Origin: Sphingomonas sp.
GTDB taxonomy: Bacteria; Pseudomonadota; Alphaproteobacteria; Sphingomonadales; Sphingomonadaceae
NCBI GenBank assembly: GCA_017849555.1
Contig: JAFIGU010000107.1
Span: 163,294-227,293, forward strand
Length of the DNA: 64,000 bases
Direction: 5' to 3'
Below, one piece after another: positions 25,648 through 34,594 of this stretch. Numbering within the stretch: the first letter of the stretch is position 1; every line of letters starts with the position of its first letter. The notes under the pieces were generated by a model. The model was given only the letters and a program-made list of their open reading frames with translations. It ran no database searches and was not told the DNA's origin. The position numbers were made by a program, and so were the translations under genes.

Positions 25648-26412
25648 CTAATTCCGGTAGCGGCTCGGCGGAACGCCCAGCACGCGCCGGAACATCGTCG
25701 AGAAGCTCGCCGGCCCGTCATAGCCGAGATCGAGCGCGATCGCGGTGACCGGCTCCCCCGCCGCGAGCCGCGGCAGCGCGACCGAGAGACACGCCTGCCG
25801 CCGCCATTCGGCGAAGCTCATCCCCGTCTCGCGGCGGAACAGGCGGGTGAAGCGACGGCGGTTCATCGCCAGCGCATCGGCCCATTGGTCGATCGTCGCC
25901 GTCGCGCGCGGGCGCTCGAGAAAGGCGTGGCACCGCCCGGCGAGCGCGGCGTGCCGCGGGAACGGCACCGCGAGCGGGATCACCGGCGCGCGATCGATCT
26001 CGGTCGCCAGCAGGCGCATCACCAGCGCATCGCGCCCGGTCTCGTCATATTCGGCCGGAATCTCGGCCGCGGCGACGAGCAATTGCCGCAACAACGGCGA
26101 GACCGAGACGACGCGGCAATACCGCCCCAGCGTCGGGCACGCCGCCGGCTCGACCAGCACGCTGCGCGTCGTGACCGCGCCGACCATCCGCACGGCATGT
26201 GGCGTCCCTGCGGGAATCCACACCCCGCGCTCGGGCGGCGCCACCCAGGCACCCTCCGGGGTGCTCACCGCCACCACCCCGCGCGCCGCATAAAGGAATT
26301 GCCCGCGCCGGTGGCTGTGCTCGGCCAGTTCGAACGACGCCGGATAGTCACCGCCGATGCCGACCACGGGGCGCGGGACATGCTCGTAATCGTTGGCGTG
26401 GCGATGTGTCAC
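25648..26412 (-). CDS. AraC-family transcriptional regulator (cupin type)
   Basis: About 254 residues. An N-terminal cupin-like sensor (EHSHRRGQFLYAARGVVAVST, WVWIP-type motif VWIPAGTPHAVRM) is followed by a C-terminal double helix-turn-helix (about 165-250: TIDQWADALAMNRRRFTRLF... and AIALDLGYDGPASFSTMFRR). No in-frame ATG fits the N-terminus. The GTG at 26412 gives the usual family length, so the start is provisional. Divergent from the Fsr-like exporter with about 90 bp between them, and likely its regulator. This gene pairing recurs in proteobacteria. Confidence 0.85.
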   Translation of the reverse strand: MTHRHANDYEHVPRPVVGIGGDYPASFELAEHSHRRGQFLYAARGVVAVSTPEGAWVAPPERGVWIPAGTPHAVRMVGAVTTRSVLVEPAACPTLGRYCRVVSVSPLLRQLLVAAAEIPAEYDETGRDALVMRLLATEIDRAPVIPLAVPFPRHAALAGRCHAFLERPRATATIDQWADALAMNRRRFTRLFRRETGMSFAEWRRQACLSVALPRLAAGEPVTAIALDLGYDGPASFSTMFRRVLGVPPSRYRN

Positions 26413-26502
26413 TTTGTCCCACTCGCGAAATTGATTGACCCATATATGGATGCGGGACGCCGCGCGAGGGTCTAAATCGCCTCGCGGGTTCAAGGATCGA
26501 CG
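26413..26502. promoter_or_regulatory. divergent promoter region, AraC / Fsr-like exporter
   Basis: A 90-bp gap between divergent starts. The segment TTGATTGACCCATATATGG (26431-26449) is AT-rich and the best candidate for promoter and AraC binding. No clear repeat. Confidence 0.35.
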
Positions 26503-27714
26503 ATGCGCGACACGATGACGGCCGGCAGCAAGAGCGATGCGGCAGCGAATGGCACGGTGTTCGGCGTGATCGCCGCGATCAGCTTCTGCCACCTGCTCAA
26601 CGACATGATGCAGTCGCTGCTGCCGGCGATCTATCCGGGCTTGAAGACCGATCTGGGGCTCAGCTTCGGCCAGATCGGGCTGGTGACGCTCGCCTATCAG
26701 CTCACCGCCTCGATCCTCCAGCCGCTCGTCGGGCTCTATGCCGACAAACGGCCGACCCCGCTCGCGCTGCCCGGCGGCACGCTCTTTTCGCTTGCCGGGC
26801 TTTCGGTGCTGTCGATCGCGCACAATTATCCGCTGGTGCTGGTCGGCGCGTCGCTGCTCGGGGTCGGCTCCTCGGTCTTCCACCCCGAATCTTCGCGCGT
26901 CGCGCGGATGGCGGCGGGCGCGCGGCACGGGCTTGCGCAATCCCTGTTCCAGGTCGGCGGCAATGCCGGGCAGGCGCTCGGCCCGCTCGCCGCCGCGATC
27001 GTCGTGGTGCGCTGGGGGCAATCGAGCCTCGCCTTCTTCGCGCTGCTCGCCCTGCTGTCGGGCACGGTGTTGTGGAATGTCGCGACCTGGTATCGCCACC
27101 ACGGGCTCGAACGGCTTCACGCCGGGCGCAAGGCGGCGACCGCGATCCCGCTGCCGCGCGGCCACGCGACGCGGGGGATCCTGATCCTGCTCGCGCTGAT
27201 CTTCTCCAAATATGTCTATCTCGCCAGCCTGACGAGCTATTACACTTTCTATCTGATCCACCGTTTCGGCGCGTCGGTGCAGAATGCGCAATTGCATCTG
27301 TTCGCCTTCCTCGCTGCGGTGGCGGTCGGCACCGTGCTCGGCGGGCCGCTCGGCGACCGTTTCGGGCGCAAATATATCATCTGGTTCTCGATCCTCGGCG
27401 CGCTGCCCTTCACCTTGCTGCTGCCGCATGTCGGGCTGGTCTGGACCGGGCCGCTGACGATCGTGATCGGGCTGATCCTCGCCTCCGCCTTCCCCGCGAT
27501 CGTGGTGTTCGCGCAGGAGCTGGTGCCGGGCAAGGTCGGGATGATCTCGGGGCTGTTCTTCGGCTTCTCGTTCGGGATGGGCGGGCTCGGCGCCGCGGTG
27601 CTCGGCTGGCTCGCCGATCGCGCGGGGATCGACGCGGTCTATCAGCTCTGCGCCTTCCTGCCCGCGATCGGGCTGCTCACCGCACTGCTGCCGGACGCCG
27701 AACGACGGCGATAA
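26503..27714 (+). CDS. MFS exporter of the fosmidomycin-resistance (Fsr) family
   Basis: 403 residues, 12 helices. ISFCHLLNDMMQSLLPAIYPGLK is the signature N-terminal helix of the Fsr family, with LVGLYADKRPTPLALPGG after helix 2, SVFHPESSRVARMAAG, and GGPLGDRFGRKYIIW in the central loop. It would act as a proton-coupled drug or metabolite exporter in the inner membrane. The divergent AraC gene suggests induction by a small ligand. Start: ATG 26503 or the ATG at 26515 (MTAGSK); neither has a strong ribosome site. Confidence 0.87.
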   Translation: MRDTMTAGSKSDAAANGTVFGVIAAISFCHLLNDMMQSLLPAIYPGLKTDLGLSFGQIGLVTLAYQLTASILQPLVGLYADKRPTPLALPGGTLFSLAGLSVLSIAHNYPLVLVGASLLGVGSSVFHPESSRVARMAAGARHGLAQSLFQVGGNAGQALGPLAAAIVVVRWGQSSLAFFALLALLSGTVLWNVATWYRHHGLERLHAGRKAATAIPLPRGHATRGILILLALIFSKYVYLASLTSYYTFYLIHRFGASVQNAQLHLFAFLAAVAVGTVLGGPLGDRFGRKYIIWFSILGALPFTLLLPHVGLVWTGPLTIVIGLILASAFPAIVVFAQELVPGKVGMISGLFFGFSFGMGGLGAAVLGWLADRAGIDAVYQLCAFLPAIGLLTALLPDAERRR

Positions 27715-28185
27715 GCCCCGAGTCTCGATGATATCGGGATGAACCCGCACGATCGCCGCGCGGCGCGCCGATCGGCGTGGAAATTTCTCGATGCCATCGA
27801 CCCGCGCTGTTCGCGCCCTCGGATTTCACCCTATTTATCAACGAGATGCTGCCGCATGACGCGCGGCATCGATTAGTTGACACTGGGGTAAAAATTAGAA
27901 GTTTGTTAATATTCATGGGCGGATATTAACAAACGGAAACAAAGTGTTTCTATCTAAACTTCGGCAGCTCGGTCTGTCGGACAGGACCTTTGCGATGCTT
28001 TAGGCCCGGGTCCGACGAATGGATGGGTTTGTCGCAGGAGTATTGTACATGGCCGCCCCCACTGCGTCCACGCTCCTCTTCTCTATCCCTTCATGTCGAT
28101 CGTTACGGACACGTCCCTAAAGACTTGTCCGGCATAGGTTCGCGAGTCGCCGATCATTTGCAGCAGAAGGATTCAGGAGGAAACC
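27715..28185. other. 470-bp intergenic region upstream of the repeat lipoprotein
   Basis: No gene is supported here. The stretch 27885-27960 is strikingly AT-rich against the surrounding GC-rich DNA and contains a perfect 12-bp inverted repeat, listed separately. The remaining 230 bp before the lipoprotein probably form a long leader. The lipoprotein's ribosome site (AGGAGGAAACC) lies at 28174-28184. Confidence 0.5.
27901..27934. promoter_or_regulatory. perfect 12-bp inverted repeat, probable operator
   Basis: GTTTGTTAATAT at 27901-27912 and its exact reverse complement ATATTAACAAAC at 27923-27934, separated by 10 nt (one helical turn). The spacing and AT-rich arms fit a dimeric DNA-binding protein better than a terminator. 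It lies 250 bp upstream of the lipoprotein/TpsB pair. The binding protein is unknown. Confidence 0.6.
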
Positions 28186-29388
28186 ATGTCCCACCATTCT
28201 TCGAATGCTAAGCTACTCCTCGGCGCCGGGTCGGTCGTCGCGCTTTTGCTGGTGAGCGCCTGTGACAGCGCTGGCGGTTATCGCGTCGCCAGCGTCGGTG
28301 CACCCTCCGCGGGCAATGGCGGCTCGAACGGCAGCAACGGCGGCGATGGCTCGGGCGGGACCAACGGATCGAACGGCAACGGCTCCAACGGGAGCAATGG
28401 CAGCAACGGTTCCAACGGCTCTAATGGATCGAACGGTGCAAACGGCGCGAATGGCAGCGGGCTGCTGACCGATACGATCACCCAGGTCTCCCCGGTGCTC
28501 GCCACCGCCGGCAATGCGGTGCTCGGCGTCGCCAACGGTGCCGGGGCGGTCACCACCCCGATCGCCACCGCGGTGCCGCTCGCCCAGCCGATCACGGGCA
28601 CGATCACCCGGATGTTGAACGATACCGGCACCGCGCTGGTCGATGTCGGCCAAGGCCGCACCCTGCTGGTCAACGGCGTCAAGGGCGTGGTGGGTGATGC
28701 GCTGACGATCGCGGTCGGCAACAATCCGGTGCTCACCGCGGCGAATGGCGCGCCCGGCGCGATCGGGGTCGCGGCGCTCGGCACCGCCGCGCCGGCCGGG
28801 ACGCTCGCCACCGCAGGCGTGCTCAACGCGGGCAATGTGGTGTCCGCCACGGTCAACGGCGTCGCCAATGTCAGCGTCGCCAACGTCACCGCGCCGACCG
28901 GGGGCGCCTCGGCCAATCTGGTCAATCTGGCGCTCAACAACACCAATGTGATCGGCAACGGGCAACCCGCGCTCGTCAACGCCAACCTGCTCCCCGGCGG
29001 CGTGCCGACGACCGGCGGCATCACCAATGTCGCCAGCACCGTAACCGGGGCGGTCGGCGGGGTGCCCGTCGCCGGGCCGGTCGCCGCGGGCGTGGTCGGC
29101 GCGGTCGCCAATACCGTGGGCACCGCGGGCAATGTCGTGTCGCAGGTGGTGAACACCGCCACCTCGGCGACGGGCGCGGCAGCGCCGGTCCTCAGCACCG
29201 TCACCGCAGCGACCGGTGGGGCCGGCGCGACGGGCGCCACCGGCGGCTTGCTCGCCCCGGTCGGCACGATCGTCAACGGCGTGGTCTCCGCGCTGCCGGC
29301 GGTGAGCGCGGGCGCCTCGGCCAGCGGCGCGACCAACGGGCAGACCGGGCTCGTCTCGGGGCTGCTCGGCGGGAAGATCGGGCACTGA
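28186..29388 (+). CDS. Gly-Ser-Asn repeat lipoprotein, function unknown
   Basis: 400 residues. A lipoprotein signal peptide ends at VALLLVSAC, so Cys26 is the lipidated residue. Residues about 42-88 are a low-complexity, collagen-like run of G-S-N/G-A-N triplets. The rest is a Val/Ala/Gly/Asn-rich repetitive region (NVVS, VNGVAN, GAVGG units) with almost no charged residues, resembling secreted adhesin-like or amyloid-like proteins. It has a strong ribosome site, AGGAGG. It lies 85 bp upstream of a TpsB-type transporter on the same strand, making it a candidate for export or surface display by that partner, although it lacks the TPS signal domain. I recognise no family. Confidence 0.75.
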   Translation: MSHHSSNAKLLLGAGSVVALLLVSACDSAGGYRVASVGAPSAGNGGSNGSNGGDGSGGTNGSNGNGSNGSNGSNGSNGSNGSNGANGANGSGLLTDTITQVSPVLATAGNAVLGVANGAGAVTTPIATAVPLAQPITGTITRMLNDTGTALVDVGQGRTLLVNGVKGVVGDALTIAVGNNPVLTAANGAPGAIGVAALGTAAPAGTLATAGVLNAGNVVSATVNGVANVSVANVTAPTGGASANLVNLALNNTNVIGNGQPALVNANLLPGGVPTTGGITNVASTVTGAVGGVPVAGPVAAGVVGAVANTVGTAGNVVSQVVNTATSATGAAAPVLSTVTAATGGAGATGATGGLLAPVGTIVNGVVSALPAVSAGASASGATNGQTGLVSGLLGGKIGH

Positions 29389-29395
29389 CGCAGGT

Positions 29396-29426
29396 GAGCC
29401 GCCGCATCCGATCGATGCGGCGGCTC
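29396..29426 (+). terminator. hairpin between the lipoprotein and TpsB genes
   Basis: GAGCCGCCGCATC, a 5-nt loop, then GATGCGGCGGCTC: perfect 13-bp arms, starting 7 nt after the lipoprotein stop. No T-run follows, so it may attenuate or protect the upstream mRNA rather than fully terminate. Confidence 0.6.
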
Positions 29427-29473
29427 CACCGGCTCGATCCCGAGCCGCGTTGATCTTCATTCCAGGGGGATTC

Positions 29474-31087
29474 ATGTCCGTAGCGACGGGCGTGCTGCTG
29501 CTGGCGGCCGCGCAAGGCAACACATTGCCACCGGAGGCGCAAGGGGCGCCGCTGATCATCGACCAGGGCCGCGCCGATCGCGTCCAGCCCGCGCAGCCGC
29601 TGCCCGACGAAGCGGTCAACCCGCCGGCGGTCGCTTCGCGGGTCGAGGCGCAGGGCAATGGCGCGCCGATCAAGGGCATTTCGTTCGAGGGGGTGAAAGT
29701 GCCCGCCGCGGTGGCCGATGCCGCCGCCGCGTTCCTCGGCAAACCCGCGACTGGCGCGACGCTCGAGGCACTCGCGGCGAAGCTTTCCGCCGCCTATGCG
29801 CATACCGGGATCGCGCTCTACACCGTCGCGATCCCGCAGCAGGATTTGTCCACCGGGCAAATCAAGGTGCAGGTCGCCGAGGGCTTCGTCGAGGATGTCG
29901 TCTATCCCAAAGGCGCGAGCCCGCTGGTTCGCGCTTATGGCGAGCGGCTGCGGCATGAGCGCCCGCTGTCGCGGCGGACGCTGGAACGCCTGCTCTCGCT
30001 GATGCGCGATATCCCCGGCGCCAAGCTCGACGCCGATCTGCAGCGCGGCAAGCAGGCCGGCGGGGTCGTCATCGTCCTCACCCCGCATCGCCGGCACAGC
30101 GATTTCGCATTCGGGGTCGACAATCGCGCGACCCAGGGGCTGGGCAGCGGGCAGTTCCGCGCCGAGGCGCACGGCTATAGCCTGTTGCGCGACGGCGATC
30201 GCACCGATCTGATGCTGCTCGCCTCGACCGATCTGAAGCGTTTCCGCTACGCCGCGCTGAGCCACGCCACCCCGATCGGCAACGACGGGCTGACGCTCGG
30301 CGTGTCGGGGGGCTATCTCGAAACCCGGCCGAGCGATCAGCCGGTCCGCGGCAAGGCGGCGACCGCGGGGGTCTCGCTCGCCTATCCGGTGATCCGCGGC
30401 TATCGCCGCAACCTATCGGTCAGCCTCGGGCTCGACGGGATCAACAGCGACGCCGCGGCGTTCGGCGCGCTGATCTCGACCGATCATACCCGCGCGATCC
30501 GCAGCGCGATCGGCTATTCCTCGGTCAACGAGAAAATGTCCCTGACCGGCGGGCTGACGGTGAGCCGCGGGCTCGACATTCTCGGCGCGCGCGGCACGCC
30601 CGGGATCACCGATACGGTTTTCACCAAGATCAACGCGCGCGCCACGCTCGATCGCGCCTTGGGCAAGAAATTCGTCGGCCGGCTGCGCGCGACGGGGCAG
30701 TACAGCCCCGACCGGCTCACGGCGAGCGAACGCTATGCGGTCGGCGGAACCGAGATCGGGCGCGCGTTCGACGCCGCCGTGCTCACCGGCGACAGCGGGT
30801 TCGGCGGGTCGGCCGAACTCGCCTTCCGGCCCGGGCTGCCCGCGCGGCTCAAGGGGAGCGAGATTTACGGCTTCGTCGATCACGCGCACATCTATGTCGA
30901 GCCGCGCTTATGGTATGCGGCGAGCGATTACAGCCTCGGCTCGGCCGGCGGCGGAGTCCGCTTGTCCTGGAACAGCAAAGCATGGCTGGAGATCGAGGGG
31001 GCAAAGGTGATAGATCACCCCTATCCCGCCGATCGCAGCGACTGGCGCGTGAATGTGAGCTGGCGCCTCTCGCTACACCGGCAATAA
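29474..31087 (+). CDS. ShlB/FhaC-type two-partner secretion transporter (TpsB)
   Basis: 537 residues from ATG 29474, preceded by AGGGGGA. A short signal-like N-terminus (VATGVLLLAAAQG), then a POTRA region at about 55-200 (GAPIKGISFEGVKVP..., QDLSTGQIKVQVAEGFVEDV), then a 16-strand barrel. AVGGTEIGRAFDAAVLTGDSG corresponds to the VRGY-containing loop-6 motif of TpsB proteins, here with the central Arg replaced. The usual TpsA exoprotein gene is not adjacent; only the repeat lipoprotein precedes it. A second, more canonical TpsB lies at 57.8 kb. Confidence 0.87.
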   Translation: MSVATGVLLLAAAQGNTLPPEAQGAPLIIDQGRADRVQPAQPLPDEAVNPPAVASRVEAQGNGAPIKGISFEGVKVPAAVADAAAAFLGKPATGATLEALAAKLSAAYAHTGIALYTVAIPQQDLSTGQIKVQVAEGFVEDVVYPKGASPLVRAYGERLRHERPLSRRTLERLLSLMRDIPGAKLDADLQRGKQAGGVVIVLTPHRRHSDFAFGVDNRATQGLGSGQFRAEAHGYSLLRDGDRTDLMLLASTDLKRFRYAALSHATPIGNDGLTLGVSGGYLETRPSDQPVRGKAATAGVSLAYPVIRGYRRNLSVSLGLDGINSDAAAFGALISTDHTRAIRSAIGYSSVNEKMSLTGGLTVSRGLDILGARGTPGITDTVFTKINARATLDRALGKKFVGRLRATGQYSPDRLTASERYAVGGTEIGRAFDAAVLTGDSGFGGSAELAFRPGLPARLKGSEIYGFVDHAHIYVEPRLWYAASDYSLGSAGGGVRLSWNSKAWLEIEGAKVIDHPYPADRSDWRVNVSWRLSLHRQ

Positions 31088-31169
31088 CCGCCCCCGCAGG
31101 CCGAAAGAACGCTCCGCGACTCCTCCGAGTAACTGGACTAAAAGCCATGTTTCAGTCTACTATTCGCCG

Positions 31170-32189
31170 ATGCCGTCTCCCCTCCCCGACCTCTCTGCGC
31201 CCGACTGGACCCTGTCGCTAGTCAGCGCGCTTGAGCAGGCCGCGCTGGCAATAAGCCGCTTGGATACACGTATTTCTGCCACTTCCGCCGATGCGGCGTG
31301 GCGGTTGCGTGCCTGCTGGTCAGGCTATGCCGCCGCGCTTCGGGCACAAGGGGTGGAAATCGACGAAATCGATATTTTTAGCCGGGAATATGACCTTCCG
31401 TTGCCCGGTCGCCGCCCGATCGCGACGCTCTACAACGAGCTGAGCGGGCTGGAATCGTGGCGTGACGAGCTGCGGCAGGCGCGGCGGCAACACTGGCGGG
31501 AGCTGATTCCGCTCTCGCTCGACCTCCCAGGGGATTGGAGTGATCGCCCGCTCCTGCTGCGCGCGCTCGAACTGGGGGCGCGTTATGCGCGCGCCGAGCG
31601 TAGCAGCGGCCCGTGGCTGGCTTTTCCCGCGCTGCTCGGCGCGCTCGGCGTCACCCGCAACGTGTTGCCGTGCCTGGTCCCCGCCGACAAAGCGTGGCGC
31701 CTCGCCCCGCGCGATCGCGCGGCGATCGTTCCGCGCTATCTCAAGTCGCTGACCCGGCTCGCGGAAGATGCGCTGGAGCAGCTTTCGGCGATCGAAGCGA
31801 GCCGCCAGGCCGCTGCCCGCGCCATCGCCGCCGAGCGGCGCCCCGGCGCGCTCGGCACGTTGCTCGCGCGGCTGATGATCGCCCCGCTGACCACCCCGCG
31901 CGAGGTCGCGCGCACGCTCGATCTCACCTTGTCCGGCGCAGGCAAGTTGCTCGCCCGCGCCGCGGCGCTCGATCTCGTCGTTGAGGTGAGCGCGCGGCAG
32001 AGCTGGCGGGTCTATCTCGCGCGCGATCTCGCGACGCGCTACGGCTTCGTCGCCGCCAGACGCGGCCGTCCGCCCGCTCCTGCCGCGTCAACGCCGCCGA
32101 TCGACGACGCGCTCGCGCGATTCGACGCCGAAATGGCGGCGCTCGACGCCCAACTGGCGCGGCTCGGGGTCACCGCGCCGGCCGATTGA
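31170..32189 (+). CDS. plasmid-associated HTH protein (RHE_PE00001/DUF1612-like)
   Basis: 339 residues, no signal or membrane segments. A helical N-terminal region (about 10-110) contains DWTLSLVSALEQAALAISRLD. The C-terminal region at about 235-295 (TTPREVARTLDLTLSGAGKLLARAAALDLV) is a clear winged-helix DNA-binding segment. It resembles the helix-turn-helix proteins found near replication genes on rhizobial and sphingomonad plasmids. It converges on parB with 2 bp between stops, so it belongs physically to the replication region. A role in plasmid maintenance or copy control is inference. Confidence 0.6.
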   Translation: MPSPLPDLSAPDWTLSLVSALEQAALAISRLDTRISATSADAAWRLRACWSGYAAALRAQGVEIDEIDIFSREYDLPLPGRRPIATLYNELSGLESWRDELRQARRQHWRELIPLSLDLPGDWSDRPLLLRALELGARYARAERSSGPWLAFPALLGALGVTRNVLPCLVPADKAWRLAPRDRAAIVPRYLKSLTRLAEDALEQLSAIEASRQAAARAIAAERRPGALGTLLARLMIAPLTTPREVARTLDLTLSGAGKLLARAAALDLVVEVSARQSWRVYLARDLATRYGFVAARRGRPPAPAASTPPIDDALARFDAEMAALDAQLARLGVTAPAD

Positions 32190-32191
32190 CG

Positions 32192-33208
32192 TCACGCCGG
32201 CCAATGTTGGTCGAGCAGCCGCCCCAATTCGGCCTCCGCCTCGGCGCGCGACGCGCCGTCCTGCGGGAGCAAGGTCAGCGTCAGCGCCTTGCGCGTGCGG
32301 CGATCGATGCGCAGCACCGGGCGACCGCTGGTCGCGCCCAGCAAGGCGTCCGATCCTGACTTCTTGGGGGATCCTGACTTCTTGGGGGCGTCCGCCGCCT
32401 TGGTCAGCTGGCGGATCACGTCGCTCGCCGCGCTCGGCACCGCATCGCCCGCCGCACGTGCCGCGCCGAGGCGATCGGCCTCGGCAATGACTCGCGCCAT
32501 CCGCTCCGCCGGCTTGAACAAGGGCTTGAGCTGCGTGACATGCTTGATGCGCAGATCGTGCGGCGAGACGAACGCGCCGATGATCACATCGGGCAGTCGC
32601 GCGAGATCGAGATAGCGGCTGAGCCAGCTCGGCGTGACGTGCAGCCGCTCGGCCATATCCTGCTGCCGGCCGCCATAATAGCTGCCGAGCGCGCGGAGAT
32701 AGTCGCGCGCGCGCTCGTAATCCGAAATATCCTCGCGCGCGCGATTCTCGATGTCCGAGAGGCGGAATGCCTCCTCGTCGGTGAGATCGCGGATCTCGAC
32801 CAGCAGGCGGAATTCGGGATAATTGTTGTTGCGCAGCCAGCTGATCGACCAATGCCGCCGCGCGCCCGAAATCACCTCGAATTGATAATCGGGATCGTCA
32901 TGCACCCGGCGGACCAGCGCGGGTACCTCCTGCTTGCCCTGCGCCTTGAGGCTTTCGATCAGATCGCGGCAACGCTCTTCGCTGAGCGCGGCATAATCGC
33001 GATTATGGCCTTCCCACATGCGGCATTTCGCCGGATCGACCAGCTCGACGACGCGGTTGACCACCGAGCCGGTCGCGAGCTCGGCAAGCCGGTTCTCGCG
33101 CCCGGCGAGCACCCCCATGCCGAGCCGCGTCGGTCGTTTCGGCTGCTCGGGCGCGCCGTCGATCGCGCCGGCGAGATCCGCCGCGAACCTGCTGTTGTTC
33201 CTGCTCAT
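32192..33208 (-). CDS. parB: ParB family partition protein
   Basis: 338 residues from ATG 33208. An N-terminal ParB/Spo0J nuclease-like domain (about 35-150) has the CTP-binding/box II motif VISGARRHWSI. The central helix-turn-helix (QQDMAERLHVTPSWLSRYLDLARLP) binds the centromere, and a C-terminal dimerisation part follows. It is the last gene of the repA-parA-parB operon. A tandem duplication encodes PKKSGS twice (around 32362-32392), just before the C-terminal part. The parA-parB gap contains an 18-bp palindrome that is a candidate binding site. Confidence 0.9.
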   Translation of the reverse strand: MSRNNSRFAADLAGAIDGAPEQPKRPTRLGMGVLAGRENRLAELATGSVVNRVVELVDPAKCRMWEGHNRDYAALSEERCRDLIESLKAQGKQEVPALVRRVHDDPDYQFEVISGARRHWSISWLRNNNYPEFRLLVEIRDLTDEEAFRLSDIENRAREDISDYERARDYLRALGSYYGGRQQDMAERLHVTPSWLSRYLDLARLPDVIIGAFVSPHDLRIKHVTQLKPLFKPAERMARVIAEADRLGAARAAGDAVPSAASDVIRQLTKAADAPKKSGSPKKSGSDALLGATSGRPVLRIDRRTRKALTLTLLPQDGASRAEAEAELGRLLDQHWPA

Positions 33209-33228
33209 CGCCTGCCTCTCCCAGCGAA

Positions 33229-33246
33229 AATTGCACCGGTGCAATT
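33229..33246. promoter_or_regulatory. 18-bp palindrome, candidate parS (copy 1)
   Basis: AATTGCACCGGTGCAATT, a perfect palindrome, in the 46-bp gap between parA and parB. An identical copy lies in the repA-parA gap. Identity over 18 bp at two sites in the same partition operon suggests a ParB centromere or a ParA/RepA operator. Confidence 0.75.
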
Positions 33247-33254
33247 CGGATTGT

Positions 33255-34457
33255 TCATGCCAGCCCCTCACGCCGCAAACGCGCGTCGTGGCTTGGCCAC
33301 ATCGAGCGAATATCTATTTCAATCTCGGCATTTACGCCGTCGAGATAGGTCAGGCAGCGCTCGCGCACCGAACGGCTGGTGGTCGGCCCGTCAAGCTCGT
33401 AGACCGTCATCAGCCGCGCGCTGGCATTGTCGATCTCGGCCGAATCCTTGAGCGGGGTGCGCACCAGCGCGTGGCCGTAAAGCTGGCCCATCAGCCCCAT
33501 CAATTCGCGCTGCATCGACTTGTTCTCGTCGACCTTCGACGCGACGAAGCGCAGGAAGGCGAGATCGGTTTCGAGCCCGTGCTCCTGGAGCACCTGCATC
33601 GTCTCGTCAAGCATCGCGAGGAACGCCGCGGTGGAGGAGAAATCCATCACCGTCGGCGGCACCGGGACGACGAGCGCGTTGGCGGCACGCAGCACCGACA
33701 GCGAGATCGCGCCGAGCGCGGGCGGCGGATCGATCACCACCACGTCATAGCGCTCGGACACCGAGGCGATGCCCTGCTGGAGCCGATCGAGCAACGCCCC
33801 CTGCCCGCGCGCCATCCGCGCCGCAATCTCATATTCGGACTGGAACAGCCGGAGGTTGGCCGGGATCAGATCGAGCCCGTCGAAATGCGTCCGTCGGATC
33901 GCATATTCGAGGCTGCGCCGCTCATCCTCGCGGAGAAAGGGATAAAGCGTCTCCGATTCGTCGAGATCGAGATCGGGGACATAGCCGAACAAGGTCGTCG
34001 CCGAAGCCTGGCTGTCGCAATCGATCAGCAACACGCGATAGCCACGGATCGCGAGATATTGTGCGAGATGCACCGATACCGTCGACTTGCCGACCCCGCC
34101 CTTGAAATTCTGCACCGCGACCACCGCGCACGGATCGTCGGGGCTGCGCCACGGCCGCGTCCCGAACACCCCGCGCATGTCGTTGAGCTGCGCCAGGGTG
34201 TAGCCGATGCGGCGGTTGGTTTCGGTGCGGTCGGCGATCGGCAGCCGGCCGTCCTTTTCCGCCTCGCGGATCGCCGCGGAGGAGCGCCCGACGAGATCGG
34301 CCGCGCGACTGATCGTGAACAACGGTTCGCGCCGGTCGTCGGCGCGCTTCGACTGCGCGCCGTCACGCAATCGTTCGAGAATTGACGAGCAACGCTCGGC
34401 GAGTGCACTCACCTGCGTGCGATCGGCATGTCCGGCCCTGCGGAGTACGGTCGCCAT
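33255..34457 (-). CDS. parA: ParA family partition ATPase
   Basis: 400 residues from ATG 34457, with AGGGAG upstream. An N-terminal helix-turn-helix region (about 45-105: FTISRAADLVGRSSAAIREAEKDGR) marks a type Ia plasmid ParA that also represses its own operon. The Walker A box is QNFKGGVGKST, and VVIDPPPALGAISL is the Walker B region. It drives DNA segregation with ParB. It lies downstream of repA with a 154-bp gap that holds a second copy of the palindrome. Confidence 0.93.
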   Translation of the reverse strand: MATVLRRAGHADRTQVSALAERCSSILERLRDGAQSKRADDRREPLFTISRAADLVGRSSAAIREAEKDGRLPIADRTETNRRIGYTLAQLNDMRGVFGTRPWRSPDDPCAVVAVQNFKGGVGKSTVSVHLAQYLAIRGYRVLLIDCDSQASATTLFGYVPDLDLDESETLYPFLREDERRSLEYAIRRTHFDGLDLIPANLRLFQSEYEIAARMARGQGALLDRLQQGIASVSERYDVVVIDPPPALGAISLSVLRAANALVVPVPPTVMDFSSTAAFLAMLDETMQVLQEHGLETDLAFLRFVASKVDENKSMQRELMGLMGQLYGHALVRTPLKDSAEIDNASARLMTVYELDGPTTSRSVRERCLTYLDGVNAEIEIDIRSMWPSHDARLRREGLA

Positions 34458-34594
34458 AGCGCTCCCTTTCACTAGTCGCGCTGTGGATGCCCGATTTGCA
34501 CTTTTTCGTCAACGCAAGATCGATTTGTGCAAATCGCCGGTCGCTATGATCCTGACCGCAAGCAACCTGTCTTTTCGGGGGCGGTTTTGGTGCA

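Noticed and set aside
28318-28455. GSN codon repeats considered as a non-coding satellite
   Set aside because: They are in frame within a gene that has a strong ribosome site and a lipoprotein signal.
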